Shown here: positions 24,619 through 33,240 of the stretch, piece after piece
Layout of the letters: every line of letters starts with the position of its first letter
Position numbering within the stretch: the first letter of the stretch is position 1
Assembly (NCBI GenBank): GCA_016235825.1
Contig: JACRIL010000086.1
Location: forward strand, 1-35,876
Direction of reading: 5' to 3'
Length of the DNA stretch: 35,876 nt
Source of the DNA: Planctomycetota bacterium
GTDB lineage: Bacteria; Planctomycetota; Phycisphaerae; SM23-33
The notes under the pieces: generated by a model
Database searches by the model: none
What the model was told of the DNA's origin: nothing
Seen by the model: only the letters and a program-made list of their open reading frames with translations
Translations under genes and position numbers: made by a program

Positions 24619-25125
24619 CTACTTGTTTTCCTTCTCGACTTTTCGGAGATATTTGGTTTCGGCTATGCCGGCCACCCAGTTGGCTTCCGCCGTGCAGTCG
24701 AACTGGATCGTGATCTGAAATATCCTTTGAATGTACTCGACCTCCAGGACGGCCTTGACCTGTTTGGCGATCTGCGGGGCAATCATTGTAACCATAGCTT
24801 CCACGCCGTTTGTACCCAGTCCCTCGGCGAAGTTTGGCTTGATTGCGGCTGGTTTGCCATCAGCGTAGATGGCAATGCCAGTTACCGTCGGCTTTTCGTC
24901 TTTTATCTTCTGTCCGCCCACGAAGACCGTTACCACCAATTCGTCGGCATATGCCCGGTAATCGCCCTTTGCCTCGGGCGAGGGGAACGAATCGAGCTTG
25001 TAACTCTTGCCGAAGTCCCACGACCAGTCCTTGCAGCCGGTCAGCAGGATCGCCGAGGCCAGCAACAGCAGGATGCTTGCTAAAAATAACTTGTGAAAAA
25101 AGCCTTTCTGGTTCTCATCTCCCAA
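24619..25125 (-). CDS. Predicted lipoprotein, start codon uncertain
   Basis: A 168-residue lipoprotein with signal peptide KLFLASILLLLASAILLTGC (lipobox LLTGC, Cys31 from the start used here). The mature part includes YADELVVTVFVGGQKIKDEK, IAIYADGKPA and a hydrophobic helix TMIAPQIAKQVKAVLEVE, ending in ITIQFDCTAE. No family is recognised. No ATG is in frame close to the signal peptide. TTG at 25125 is the best near start, with no good ribosome-binding site. The frame remains open for about 800 nt upstream, but that DNA is made of intergenic repeats and is not believed to be coding. Confidence 0.6.
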   Translation of the reverse strand: MGDENQKGFFHKLFLASILLLLASAILLTGCKDWSWDFGKSYKLDSFPSPEAKGDYRAYADELVVTVFVGGQKIKDEKPTVTGIAIYADGKPAAIKPNFAEGLGTNGVEAMVTMIAPQIAKQVKAVLEVEYIQRIFQITIQFDCTAEANWVAGIAETKYLRKVEKENK

Positions 25126-25149
25126 ACGTGGTTGAACATTGTTCAGATG

Positions 25150-25235
25150 CTGCGCCGGACGAGTCCATGCTGTCAGCCCGGCAAGGCGTCTGAAAGTAGC
25201 CCCGCCCCGGAGCAAATCGCCGAATGGAGAAATTG
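25150..25235. repeat. Dispersed repeat with AGTAGCC core, copy 2
   Basis: Inverted match to 8012-8075, including CTGAAAGTAGCCCCGCCCCG and the CGCCGGACGAGTCCATG edge. It directly precedes the lipoprotein gene at 24619-25125. Confidence 0.6.
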
Positions 25236-25280
25236 TTGCGCCAGGTCTAGAGTTCCTTGCAGATTCATTGCCGGTAATTT

Positions 25281-25425
25281 CAAGGCCCGCAGGGCCGAAA
25301 GATAGTAGCCCCGGGTGAAGCGAGTCCGCCGTCAGGCGGATGAAGCGGAACCTGGGGTATGGCGTCATTTGGAATGTTCTAAATTCCCGCTCGCGCCACG
25401 GCAGATGAAACCGGATCGCGGAATA
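25281..25425 (+). repeat. CCCCGGG-type palindromic repeat, left copy
   Basis: Begins with GGCCCGCAGGGCCGAAAGAT and AGTAGCCCCGGGTGAAGCG, continues with GTCCGCCGTCAGGCGGA, GGCGTCATTT and CTCGCGCCACGGCAGATG. The partner at 25590-25720 is inverted. A third, diverged copy is at 7734-7865. Confidence 0.65.
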
Positions 25426-25475
25426 ATCCGGCCCGCGATTTTCAACGAGATATTTATGATTCCTGGAGGAAAATC

Positions 25476-25516
25476 CAACCCCTCTCCCTGAAGGGAGAGG
25501 GTAGGGTGAGAGTGTT
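25476..25516. repeat. Short CTCTCCCTGAAGGGAGAG hairpin repeat
   Basis: CTCTCCCTGAAGGGAGAG followed by GGTAGGGTGAGAG. This hairpin recurs across many unrelated bacterial genomes and yields spurious translated fragments, so it is annotated as non-coding repeat. Confidence 0.65.
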
Positions 25517-25589
25517 TGTTCCCCCCGCAACAGATAAATATTTCGCCGGAGATCATTGGCTGGGTTGGATAAGGAATTTTGTCGTGTCT

Positions 25590-25720
25590 GCCGGTGGCGG
25601 GGTCGGAAATTTGGAACCTCATTGAACCGGGTTTTCCCCGGGTTTCGCTTCGTCCGCCTGAGGGCGGACTTCGCTTCACCCGGGGCTACTTTCTGCCGGC
25701 TCGTCGAGCCTACAAATCGG
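25590..25720 (-). repeat. CCCCGGG-type palindromic repeat, right inverted copy
   Basis: On the minus strand it starts GGCTCGACGAGCCGGCAGAA and AGTAGCCCCGGGTGAAGCG, then GTCCGCCCTCAGGCGGAC and AACCCGGGG. With 25281-25425 it forms a 440-bp inverted pair around the 25476-25516 hairpin. Confidence 0.65.
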
Positions 25721-25799
25721 TCGCACTGAGCTTGCAAGGTATTATTGTCCATCTGAAAACTTATGCGACGAAACAAAACCGAGACCGGACAAGTCCTGC

Positions 25800-25892
25800 C
25801 CGCGTGTGGCGAGGGCGTCTCGCCCCTGGAAAAACAAAAACTACCACGACCGGGACGGTCGTGGAACACACGGGCAAGATGCCCGTGCCACC
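25800..25892. repeat. Double-hairpin repeat GACGCCC/ATGCCCGTGCC type
   Basis: GGCGAGGGCGTCTCGCC, then CCACGACCGGGACGGTCGTGG, then ACGGGCAAGATGCCCGT. The same two-hairpin plan is seen at 360-465, 11147-11195, 33010-33165 and 35199-35250. Confidence 0.6.
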
Positions 25893-25916
25893 TTTTGAAT
25901 TGGGCGAGGCGTCTAT

Positions 25917-27161
25917 TCATGGCATGTCCTTGAGGTTCTGGAGGATGTGGCCCAGCTTGTCCTTCTTGGTCTGAAGATATTCGATGTTTTCACTGTGCGG
26001 CGGGATTTCCAACGGGACCCGCTCCACGATGGTCAGGCCGAACCCCTCCAGGCCATAGATTTTCCGCGGGGTGTTGGTCATCAGCCGCAGTTTGGTCAGC
26101 CCCAGGTCGCGGAGTATCTGGTTGCCGATGCCGTAGTCGCGTTTGTCCGGCTCGAAACCCAGGTGGATGTTGGCCTCGACGGTGTCCATTCCCTGCTCGA
26201 TCTGGAGCTTGTAAGCCCGCAGCTTGTTGACCAGCCCGATGCCGCGGCCTTCCTGCCGGACGTAGACCACCGCACCCTTGCCCTGCTTTGCGACGGCCCA
26301 CATCGCCCGGCGGAGCTGCCCACCGCAATCGCATCGCAACGAGCCGAAGACGTCGCCGGTGAGGCACTCGCTGTGGACGCGGACCAGGACCGGCTCGTCG
26401 TGTCGGATGGGTTTGCCGTCCTTGCCGGCCAAGCCCACGCCGCCCGTGCACAGCGCGACGTGCGGCTCCGGATCGACCAGCGAGCTGTAGGCGATCAGGT
26501 GGAAGACGCCGGCCTCAGTCGGCAGGTCGAGTTCCACCGTCCGCTCGATGAGCCTTTCGGACCGCAGGCGATGGCGGATGATGTCGGCGACGGTGAACAT
26601 TTTTACCTTGTGCTGCCGGCAGAATTCATCCAGGTCGTCGCGGCGGGCCATCGTGCCGTCGTCCTTGATGATCTCGCAGATAACGCCCACGGGCTTGAGT
26701 CCGGCCAGCCTGGCCAGATCGACCGCGCCTTCTGTCTGGCCGGCGCGGACCAGCACTCCGCCGTCGCGCGCCCGCAGCGGAAAGACGTGCCCCGGCCTGA
26801 CGAGGTCGGCCGGCCTGGCCGAATCGTTGCAGGCGACCTGGATCGTCCTTGCCCGGTCGGCGGCGGAGAGGCCCGTCGAGACGCCGGTGGCCGCGTCGAT
26901 GGAAACCGTGAAGGCCGTCCCGAACCGCGACGTGTTGTCGCTGACCTGCGGATGAAGGGCGAGCCGGTCGGCCTGTTCGTTGGTCATAGGCAGGCAGATA
27001 AGCCCGCGCCCGAACCGGGCCATAAAATTAACGACCTCGGGCGTAACCTTTTCTGCGGCGCAGACCAGGTCGCCTTCGTTTTCGCGGCTCTCGTCGTCGG
27101 CCAGCACAATCATCCTGCCGGCCCGCAGCTCATCCAGTATTTCATCGAGCGGAGATATCAT
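25917..27161 (-). CDS. ribBA: Bifunctional RibBA (DHBP synthase / GTP cyclohydrolase II)
   Basis: The 414-residue enzyme starts both branches of riboflavin synthesis. The RibB half (1-200) makes dihydroxybutanone phosphate from ribulose phosphate and carries [10 protein letters not shown] (22-31). The RibA half (205-400) opens GTP and holds a zinc site at C266, C277 and C279 in [15 protein letters not shown], with RQEGRGIGL downstream. Both active sites look intact. Only 50 nt separate it from the phosphatidyltransferase gene upstream on the same strand, leaving no room for an FMN riboswitch. The 3' end borders the repeat island at 25126-25916. Confidence 0.96.
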   Translation of the reverse strand: MISPLDEILDELRAGRMIVLADDESRENEGDLVCAAEKVTPEVVNFMARFGRGLICLPMTNEQADRLALHPQVSDNTSRFGTAFTVSIDAATGVSTGLSAADRARTIQVACNDSARPADLVRPGHVFPLRARDGGVLVRAGQTEGAVDLARLAGLKPVGVICEIIKDDGTMARRDDLDEFCRQHKVKMFTVADIIRHRLRSERLIERTVELDLPTEAGVFHLIAYSSLVDPEPHVALCTGGVGLAGKDGKPIRHDEPVLVRVHSECLTGDVFGSLRCDCGGQLRRAMWAVAKQGKGAVVYVRQEGRGIGLVNKLRAYKLQIEQGMDTVEANIHLGFEPDKRDYGIGNQILRDLGLTKLRLMTNTPRKIYGLEGFGLTIVERVPLEIPPHSENIEYLQTKKDKLGHILQNLKDMP

Positions 27162-27211
27162 TTTTCAGTTTCCTTGGAACCTGGTTTTTATCGAAACGCA
27201 AACCATCGCGG

Positions 27212-27895
27212 TTATTCGGACAGGCCCTTCGATCCGCCGCCCGGCGGATGATATTCATCCAGCGGCATCTGCCGGTGGAGCATGAATGCCAGTCCCACAC
27301 GCCCGTAAGTCATAACCGCAAGCAGGCACATCGCCACGACCGCCCAGCCCGTCGCGCGGACAAGATTCGATCCCAGGGCGGACCTGACGCCGTTTATCTC
27401 CGGCGAAATCAGGACGCACACGACCATTATAAGCTGGCAGAAGGTCGCCATCTTGCCCGCCAGCGCGGTTTTTACCAGAAACCGGCCGGTTACAAGATAT
27501 ATGACGACAAACCCGAGCACGACCAGCAGGTCCTTGCCGACCACCGCCACGACCACCCAGCTTTCAATCTGGGCGCCGGCGACGCAGAAGTCCGGCATGC
27601 TCAGCAGAACAACCGAGCATATTATAAGCAGTTTGTCGGCGATAGGGTCGAGAATCGCCCCCAGGCGGGTCTTCATGTTGAGTCTGCGCGCGAGCTGGCC
27701 GTCGATAAAATCGGACAGGGCCATGACGATGAAAACCCCCATCGCCCAGAAGCGGGCCTCGGGCCAGCGGTGGTGGTTCATCATGAGGACCACGAACGGG
27801 CCGACAAGCACGAGGCGGATCAGGCTGATGCGATTGGGCCAGTTCAGCGATCCCCACGCGACGGGCGATTCGGACTGTCCTGACGATTCGGCCAT
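27212..27895 (-). CDS. pgsA: CDP-alcohol phosphatidyltransferase, likely PgsA
   Basis: A 227-residue integral membrane enzyme with about five or six spans and a complete CDP-alcohol phosphatidyltransferase motif, D62-x2-D65-G-x2-A-R-x8-G-x3-D83-x3-D87 ([13 protein letters not shown]...). Length and N-terminal WNRISLIRL-type start fit phosphatidylglycerophosphate synthase, which joins CDP-diacylglycerol and glycerol-3-phosphate. Other head-group enzymes of the family (for example cardiolipin or inositol types) cannot be excluded from the motif alone. It is followed by ribBA 50 nt on and preceded by a membrane protein gene 14 nt before. Confidence 0.88.
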   Translation of the reverse strand: MAESSGQSESPVAWGSLNWPNRISLIRLVLVGPFVVLMMNHHRWPEARFWAMGVFIVMALSDFIDGQLARRLNMKTRLGAILDPIADKLLIICSVVLLSMPDFCVAGAQIESWVVVAVVGKDLLVVLGFVVIYLVTGRFLVKTALAGKMATFCQLIMVVCVLISPEINGVRSALGSNLVRATGWAVVAMCLLAVMTYGRVGLAFMLHRQMPLDEYHPPGGGSKGLSE

Positions 27896-27909
27896 CGCAC
27901 CGGACAGGG

Positions 27910-28503
27910 CTATCTGCCCCTGCGGAATTTTGGCCGCTTCATCAACTGCATCTGCCTGGACTTGCGGAGTTCCATGTAGAACATGATGGCCCCGCCGAAC
28001 ATTATCAGGGCGATGGGTATCGAGCCGGCCAGCATCAACCCGCCGTATTTCTGGAAGTAGGTCGGGCCTCCTTCGCCATCTACTGCTCCGCCCATCATGG
28101 ATGCCGTAACTCCGGAGAATACGAGCAGCAGCACGCCGACGGCGACCATTATGGGCATGATCGTCCGCTTGAAGGTTTCGGCGTAGGCCTTGTTGGACCT
28201 GGCCTTCATCGCGGCGGCCGACCGAGTCCTGGGGGCCGGGGTGCTGGTCAGGCTGTCTATCTCTTCGCTCTCGCCGGGCGGGTCGTCGTCGGCCGTCATC
28301 TCGACGATGCCTTGCCCGGCGCCTGGCGCTTCGACGACTACCTCCATGGTTTCCTCGTCGTGGAAGGCGGCCGCGGGCCTGGCGGGTTTACGGACCGGCT
28401 TGGGAATGAATGGATTGTCGGACGGGGCCGCCGAAAATGTTCCATCCGCCAAGGCGTCGAGTGCGTCCGCTGCCTGCTTGGACCTGTTCTGAGCGGCCAT
28501 CAA
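27910..28503 (-). CDS. Membrane protein with acidic N-terminal region, unknown function
   Basis: 197 residues. The first 110 are low in structure, rich in Ala, Pro, Asp and Glu (ETMEVVVEAPGAG, DDDPPGESEEIDS). They are followed by two membrane spans at about 113-134 and 151-173 and a Lys/Arg-rich tail (KSRQMQLMKRPKFRRGR). The tail suggests a cytoplasmic C-terminus. No family recognised. It is the first gene of the run 28503-25917 and diverges from the MEMO1-family gene. ATG at 28503 or 28500 both work. Confidence 0.7.
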   Translation of the reverse strand: MMAAQNRSKQAADALDALADGTFSAAPSDNPFIPKPVRKPARPAAAFHDEETMEVVVEAPGAGQGIVEMTADDDPPGESEEIDSLTSTPAPRTRSAAAMKARSNKAYAETFKRTIMPIMVAVGVLLLVFSGVTASMMGGAVDGEGGPTYFQKYGGLMLAGSIPIALIMFGGAIMFYMELRKSRQMQLMKRPKFRRGR

Positions 28504-28620
28504 ACTTGCTCCATAAAATGTTAAAATGGTAGGTGCAAACCTGATTTTAAAGTATACTCGCGGGCAAGCCGTCTGGCCAGCTTTTTTCCTGCCGGGCTTA
28601 ATTTTTTTAGAGACATAAGC
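28504..28620. promoter_or_regulatory. Divergent intergenic promoter region
   Basis: The 117-nt gap separates divergent genes and must hold both promoters. TATACT at 28553-28558 is a possible plus-strand -10 box with no good -35 partner. AAAATGTTAAAATGG at 28516-28530 is AT-rich and might serve either direction. Confidence 0.3.
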
Positions 28621-29508
28621 ATGAACATAAGATCAGCCGTACGGGCGGGCAGCTTTTACGAGGGCGGCCAGCAGGCGTGCCGACAGGCCGCTCAGAAGCT
28701 GCTGGACTCGGCCGAAGTTCCGCCAGGCCTGCCCGACAGGCTGCCCGGCGGAATCGTCCCGCACGCCGGATGGATGTTTTCCGGCTCGCAGGCGGCGATG
28801 ACGTTCAAGGCCCTGGCGGCCTCGTCCGGCGGCCTGGCGACGGTTGTGTTATTCGGCGCCGACCACACCGGGGCCGTCAGCTCCGGCGAGGTTTACGACA
28901 AAGGAGCGTGGGAAACGCCCCTTGGTTTGGCGCAGATCGACGAGGATGTCGCCGCGGCGATCGTCAAAAGCGGCGACTACACCGGCGCCGGCCTGCTGCG
29001 GTCCAACCCGCGGGCTCATGCTTACGAACATTCCATCGAGGTCCAGGTTCCGATCATTCAAGTGCTGTCTCCGGCCGCGAGGATCGTTCCAATAGGCGTG
29101 CCGTGCACCGAGCATGCCGCCGCGATCGGCCGGGCCGTCGGCAGGCTGCTGGTCGAGCGGTTCCCAAAGGCAAAAGTCGTCGGCAGCACCGACCTGACTC
29201 ACATCGGCGGGCATTTCGGCCCGGCGCCAGGCGGGGGGCCGGCGGAGGAATTCGCCGCCAGAAACGACCGCAGGATGATCGACCTGATCGAAAAGATGGA
29301 CGCCGACGCCGTTGTCGCCGAGGCCCTGCGGAACATGAACGCCTGCGGCGCCGGGGCCGTCGCAGCGACCATGGCCGCCTGCATGGAGATGGGCGCCACA
29401 CGAGCGCACGTGCTGCAATACACCAACAGTTTCCGTGTCATAAAAAAACTGTTCCCCTCCGACCGCGACGACACGACGGTGGGCTACCTCTCGGCGGTAT
29501 TTTCCTGA
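28621..29508 (+). CDS. MEMO1 family protein (AmmeMemoRadiSam system protein B-like)
   Basis: A 295-residue member of the MEMO1/extradiol-dioxygenase-like fold: GSFYEGG at the start, IVPHAGWMFSGSQAA (45-59, H48), LFGADHTG, YEHSIEVQVPIIQ and VGSTDLTHIGGHFG. The His residues that bind metal in MEMO1 are present. In many bacteria this protein sits beside AMMECR1-domain and radical SAM partners. Neither occurs in this window, so its role here is open. The start ATG is supported by the conserved N-terminus RSAVRAGSFY. Confidence 0.92.
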   Translation: MNIRSAVRAGSFYEGGQQACRQAAQKLLDSAEVPPGLPDRLPGGIVPHAGWMFSGSQAAMTFKALAASSGGLATVVLFGADHTGAVSSGEVYDKGAWETPLGLAQIDEDVAAAIVKSGDYTGAGLLRSNPRAHAYEHSIEVQVPIIQVLSPAARIVPIGVPCTEHAAAIGRAVGRLLVERFPKAKVVGSTDLTHIGGHFGPAPGGGPAEEFAARNDRRMIDLIEKMDADAVVAEALRNMNACGAGAVAATMAACMEMGATRAHVLQYTNSFRVIKKLFPSDRDDTTVGYLSAVFS

Positions 29509-29590
29509 CAGGCGGCGGCCTGGCCGAGGCTATGGCATTGTAATTTTGTGTAATGACATTGATCTCATCCAAAGATTGTCAGTTCCAATG

Positions 29591-29965
29591 TCAATCGTCG
29601 AAGGTCAAAAAGGGGCTGATCTGCCGGACGATTCCTGGTCCAATGCCTCGTACGGCCTGAAGGTCGCTTTCGCGGCGGAACGCCGGGGCCGGCCTGGCGG
29701 AACGATAATCGACGATCGCCTGCGCCCTTGTCGGCCCGATGCCCGGCAGGCGCTGAAGCGACGCCGACGACGCGGTATTGGGGTTGACCTTCTGGCCGGC
29801 GGCGGCGACTCTGACGGGATCGACAGGAATCCTGTCAGTCATCGCGACGGCAGGTCGGGCGAGGTTCCAGACGGCGCCGCCCGTCGCGGCAAGGCACAAA
29901 AAGAGGATCGCCGGGAGATTGGCCTGGGTCCAGGAGAAATCGAATTTGTCCGGCCGGGCGGTCAA
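29591..29965 (-). CDS. ComEA-like helix-hairpin-helix membrane protein
   Basis: A 124-residue protein with one N-terminal membrane span (about 17-34), a short linker and tandem helix-hairpin-helix motifs: VNPNTASSASLQRLPGIGPT (60-79), then LQAVRGIGPGIVRQI (102-116). ComEA binds incoming DNA at the membrane during natural transformation. Short ComEA-like proteins of this layout are widespread and do not prove competence. No comEC is present here. The gene lies 18 nt after the GH10-like gene and is likely on the same transcript. Confidence 0.88.
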   Translation of the reverse strand: MTARPDKFDFSWTQANLPAILFLCLAATGGAVWNLARPAVAMTDRIPVDPVRVAAAGQKVNPNTASSASLQRLPGIGPTRAQAIVDYRSARPAPAFRRESDLQAVRGIGPGIVRQISPFLTFDD

Positions 29966-29983
29966 GGGAATGCCCCGAAAAAG

Positions 29984-31507
29984 TTACTTCTGCGCCTCGC
30001 TGACGCTCGCCTTCTTGTTGGCGAACAGGAAATTCCGCAAGGCCTTGAGCTTCTCGAGGATCGGCTTGGGTTCCATGTCGTTTTTGCACAGTCCGCCGTG
30101 CGGCATGTAGTGGCCCTGATAATCGGCCAGGTCGCGCCAGCAGATGCTCTCGACGAACGGCTTGGAAAGGCCTATGCGGCTGAAAGAATTCAACCAGTCG
30201 GCCTGGACCGCCGGCGACCATGCCTGGTGCCAGGCGCCGGCCTTGGCGACCGCCTGCTTGCCGCCCCATGCGTCCCACGCGTCGGGCGTGATGTTCGACG
30301 GAACCTGGCAGGTTACGTGCAGGCTCTTGCCCTGTCCGACGAATTCATCCAGCAGGGCGCTGAACTGCATAAGGTCGCGGACGTAGTGCCCGTCGGTCGG
30401 GGCGCCCATGTATATCTGCAGGCCGAACGAGTCGAACTTCAGTCCGCTCTGGACGGCCATGTCGGCGTACAGCAGCGGCGGGATCGTCCGCTGGTTGCGG
30501 GCGTAATATTCACCCCACGGCATGACCAGGTCGATCATCACCTGCGACTGCGGGGCAAGTTTCTTGACCAGCAGGCAGCTCGTGCGGGTAAGCTCCATCA
30601 ACTGCTCGAAGCTCAGGTCGAAGACGTTGTGGGCGTGTATGCCGGACACGACGTTCCAGACGCGCACGAATCTGGAGTATCGCTTGACCACCCGCTGTAT
30701 GTGCTCGTAGATGCACTCTCGCAGGGCGTCGTAATCGTTCTCCCAGAGGTAGACCCATTCGGGCAGATGGGCCTGCTCGAAACTCAGCAGCGGCCCGGCG
30801 TAGATATTCTTTTTGTTCCTGGCCGCCCAGTTCATCCACGCGTCGATCGGGCCGAAATGCTGCTCGTGCTCCTTCGGCTCGACCTGCTTCCACCGGATCG
30901 GGACGGCGATGAACTCGAAATTGTCCCGCATGCAGGCCTGATAGTTGTCGCTGGTCGAGGCCAGGTCCACCGTGCAGCCGAAACCGACCCTGGAAATGCT
31001 GGCCGAAACTTTCCGCCTGGCCAGCAGAATCTCGGCATGGAACATCGCGAGCTTTTCGCTGAAGTTTACCGCGTCGGCCAGGACCTTGTCGGCAATGGCC
31101 GCGGCCTTGGTCTGATCGGTCGGGCCCAGCGACTGCACGAAACCCTTGCGGATCGAGTCGAATTCCTTGTTGAGCAGTTCGGCGTCCTGATAATCGAACA
31201 GGCCCCAGTCTTCCCGCTTCTGGTATATCTTCATTATCTGGGCGCGGGCGAGTTCAACGTTCAGGTTGTAAGGCTTGTTCCGTTCGGGCAGGCGGGTGGT
31301 GGGCAGCAGCAGCTTGCCCGTCTTGCCGACCGGCCAGAGCAGCACCAGCCCGCAGGCGCCGGGCACGCGTTTCATGCACGAAACCTGCCCGACGGCCGAG
31401 GCAAGGTCGGCTCGCACGGGGATCGAGTCCTGCCCGAAGACATATGCCCCTGCAAGGTCGATGTCCTTGGCCAGCTCGCCGTCGCGGTATACGTTGAATC
31501 TCAGCAT
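29984..31507 (-). CDS. GH10-fold protein lacking both catalytic glutamates
   Basis: 507 residues. From about residue 175 the order of motifs follows glycoside hydrolase family 10 (endo-xylanases): NFEFIAVPIRWKQVEP (196-211), WAARNKKNIYAGPLLSFEQA (227-246), LPEWV, WNVVSGIH (284-291), FDSFGLQIYMG (358-368) and LHVTCQVP (396-403). In active GH10 enzymes WNVVSG reads W-D-V-V-N-E and VTC reads I-T-E. Both catalytic Glu are therefore replaced (Gly289, Cys400). The N-terminal 170 residues look like a separate beta-rich domain and a coiled region. No signal peptide is evident. ATG at 31507 was chosen over an extension to 31555 lacking support. A binding or scaffold role is possible. Confidence 0.75.
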   Translation of the reverse strand: MLRFNVYRDGELAKDIDLAGAYVFGQDSIPVRADLASAVGQVSCMKRVPGACGLVLLWPVGKTGKLLLPTTRLPERNKPYNLNVELARAQIMKIYQKREDWGLFDYQDAELLNKEFDSIRKGFVQSLGPTDQTKAAAIADKVLADAVNFSEKLAMFHAEILLARRKVSASISRVGFGCTVDLASTSDNYQACMRDNFEFIAVPIRWKQVEPKEHEQHFGPIDAWMNWAARNKKNIYAGPLLSFEQAHLPEWVYLWENDYDALRECIYEHIQRVVKRYSRFVRVWNVVSGIHAHNVFDLSFEQLMELTRTSCLLVKKLAPQSQVMIDLVMPWGEYYARNQRTIPPLLYADMAVQSGLKFDSFGLQIYMGAPTDGHYVRDLMQFSALLDEFVGQGKSLHVTCQVPSNITPDAWDAWGGKQAVAKAGAWHQAWSPAVQADWLNSFSRIGLSKPFVESICWRDLADYQGHYMPHGGLCKNDMEPKPILEKLKALRNFLFANKKASVSEAQK

Positions 31508-31582
31508 TTGACCGTCTTGACTATAACCGCAATTCGGCCGGCAGAACAATCCCATTTAGGCCAAAATGCGAAGAAAGTGTTT

Positions 31583-32848
31583 TTATCGTCCGATCTGTTT
31601 GGTCACCAGTTTTCTTACGAGTCTTGTGTAGACCGGCAGACCGTCCTCGCCTGTTTCCACGTCGGCAGCGCCCGCGACAAGCGGGGAAAGATATCGTTTG
31701 AACGCCTCGGTTACGCTGGCGCCGTCAGGCCCGATGAATTCCGGCGGCAGCGGCTTTTCGCCGTTGGCCGCCTTTTCAAGCTCGACCAGGCCCGTCGAGC
31801 ACCGGTATTTGGGCCCGGCCTCGCGGACGAGGGTTATCATCTTGCCATGCACCCCGTGCAGGGCGGCAGAAATCGCCGCCTGTCCGACCATGACGGCCTC
31901 CTTGACGTCGGTCTGGCTGGCGAAGTGCATCGCGACCCGCTGGGCCGTGCCTGCCCGGTTGACGCGGCACTTGACGCCGGCCTCTTTCTCCACGATGGCC
32001 CGGATCACGTCGCCGGCTCCGCCGAGCTGCGCGTGCCCGAACGAATCTTTGGCGAATGCCCCGCCGGCCTCGCCGAGGTACTTGCCGTCGGCGGTTTTTA
32101 TCCCCTCGCCGCAGGCGATGAAGCACTGCTTGTAGAGCTTCAGATACTCCTTGACGTTAGCGATAAACCTGTCCAGGACGAAAGGCACTTCCGGGACGAG
32201 AATGATGTGCGGGGCGTCGTGCGGCTTTCGGCGGGCCAGGCCGGCCGAGGCGGCGATCCAGCCGGCGTTGCGGCCCATGACCTCATGGACGGTGCATGTG
32301 TCGTGGGTGTAAAGGGCCGCGGTGTCAAGCCCGGCCTCCATCACGCTTGTCGCGGTGTACTTTGCCACCGAGCCGTAGCCGGGGCAGTGATCGGTAAAGG
32401 CCAGGTCGTTGTCGATCGTCTTGGGCACGCCGATCGCGATCATCTCGTACTTTTCTTCCAGGGCCAGCTTGCCCAGCCTGGCCGCCGTGTCCATCGAGTC
32501 GTTGCCCCCGATGTAGAAGAAATATCGTATGTCGTGGGCCTTGAAAACGTCCAGAATCCGCTGATAGTCGGTGCGGTCTTTTTCCAGGCTCTTGAGCTTG
32601 TGCCGGCAACTGCCCAGAGCCGCCGAGGGCGTCCGCCACAGGCGATCTATCTCTTTGGCGTCCTCTCTGGCAAAGTCGAAAAGTTCCTCGTTGAGCACGC
32701 CCAGGATGCCGTTGAGGGCGCCATAGACGGCAGTGAACGCCTCGGGATGTTTCTGGGCCGTCTGGACCACGCCGTAGGCGCTCGCGTTTATGACCGCTGT
32801 CGGTCCGCCCGACTGCGCTACGACTGCCTTGCCTTTTATTGCGGCCAT
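31583..32848 (-). CDS. 6-phosphofructokinase, PPi-dependent type
   Basis: A 421-residue phosphofructokinase that phosphorylates fructose 6-phosphate in glycolysis. Motifs: AQSGGPTAVINAS (11-23), GGNDSMD (114-120), PKTIDND (142-148) with the Lys typical of pyrophosphate users, and MGRNAGW (191-197). ATP enzymes generally have Gly in place of that Lys, so pyrophosphate is the likely donor and the reaction would be reversible. The position after GGN, usually Asp, is D117, so catalysis looks intact. It stands alone, separated from the GH10-like gene by 75 nt and preceded by a repeat-filled gap. Confidence 0.9.
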   Translation of the reverse strand: MAAIKGKAVVAQSGGPTAVINASAYGVVQTAQKHPEAFTAVYGALNGILGVLNEELFDFAREDAKEIDRLWRTPSAALGSCRHKLKSLEKDRTDYQRILDVFKAHDIRYFFYIGGNDSMDTAARLGKLALEEKYEMIAIGVPKTIDNDLAFTDHCPGYGSVAKYTATSVMEAGLDTAALYTHDTCTVHEVMGRNAGWIAASAGLARRKPHDAPHIILVPEVPFVLDRFIANVKEYLKLYKQCFIACGEGIKTADGKYLGEAGGAFAKDSFGHAQLGGAGDVIRAIVEKEAGVKCRVNRAGTAQRVAMHFASQTDVKEAVMVGQAAISAALHGVHGKMITLVREAGPKYRCSTGLVELEKAANGEKPLPPEFIGPDGASVTEAFKRYLSPLVAGAADVETGEDGLPVYTRLVRKLVTKQIGR

Positions 32849-33009
32849 CCTGATTTGACTCCCGGGACCAATTTACCCGTGCCAGCCGTCTGACGGAAAC
32901 GAATTATCCATTATAATGTCCCTGAACCCAATCGCAACATCTTGCCGGCATGTTCGCGATTGTTTTTCAAACGGCCAATTGTAGGGTCCTGACCCTAACA
33001 ACCCGTTGA

Positions 33010-33165
33010 AAATGTGGCGTGGGCGTTCCTGCTTCGCTAAAGCTACGCCGGACAAGCCCGCCCGCATGTGGCGATGGCGTCTCGTCCGCATTTTTTATTC
33101 ATGGGGTTGCAGGCAAGACCTGTCCAGCGAAGCAGGGGCGAAGCCGGATGCCCGCACCGCAAGTT
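33010..33165. repeat. Repeat cluster in the 32849-33240 gap
   Basis: Contains GTGGCGTGGGCGTTCCTGC, CTTCGCTAAAGCTACGCCGG, GTGGCGATGGCGTCTCGTCC and GCGAAGCCGGATGCCCGCAC, all variants of motifs found at 360-465, 7978-8013 and 8155-8222. The remaining parts of the 390-nt gap show no gene. AAAATG-type AT-rich DNA at 33222-33234 may hold the promoter of the next gene. Confidence 0.55.
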
Positions 33166-33240
33166 CCCGTCTCAGGCGATTTTCCATGTTCTGATATGTG
33201 ATTGTTTTGCCGGGATATAAGGTTAAAATGTAAATGAGGC

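Noticed and set aside
25126-25920. N-terminal extension of the 24619-25125 lipoprotein
   Set aside because: It is built of repeats and overlaps the ribBA 3' end. The signal peptide near residue 10 marks the real N-terminus.
27162-27211. FMN riboswitch before ribBA
   Set aside because: Only 50 nt lie between the genes, too short for the aptamer, and no conserved RFN sequence is seen.
28621-29508. Complete AmmeMemoRadiSam cluster
   Set aside because: Only the MEMO1-like member is present. No AMMECR1-domain or radical SAM gene lies adjacent.
29546-32893. Open plus-strand frame of more than 1100 codons
   Set aside because: It is antisense to the HhH, GH10-like and phosphofructokinase genes, whose motifs are clear. 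GC-rich codon use leaves antisense frames open, and the translation shows no family.
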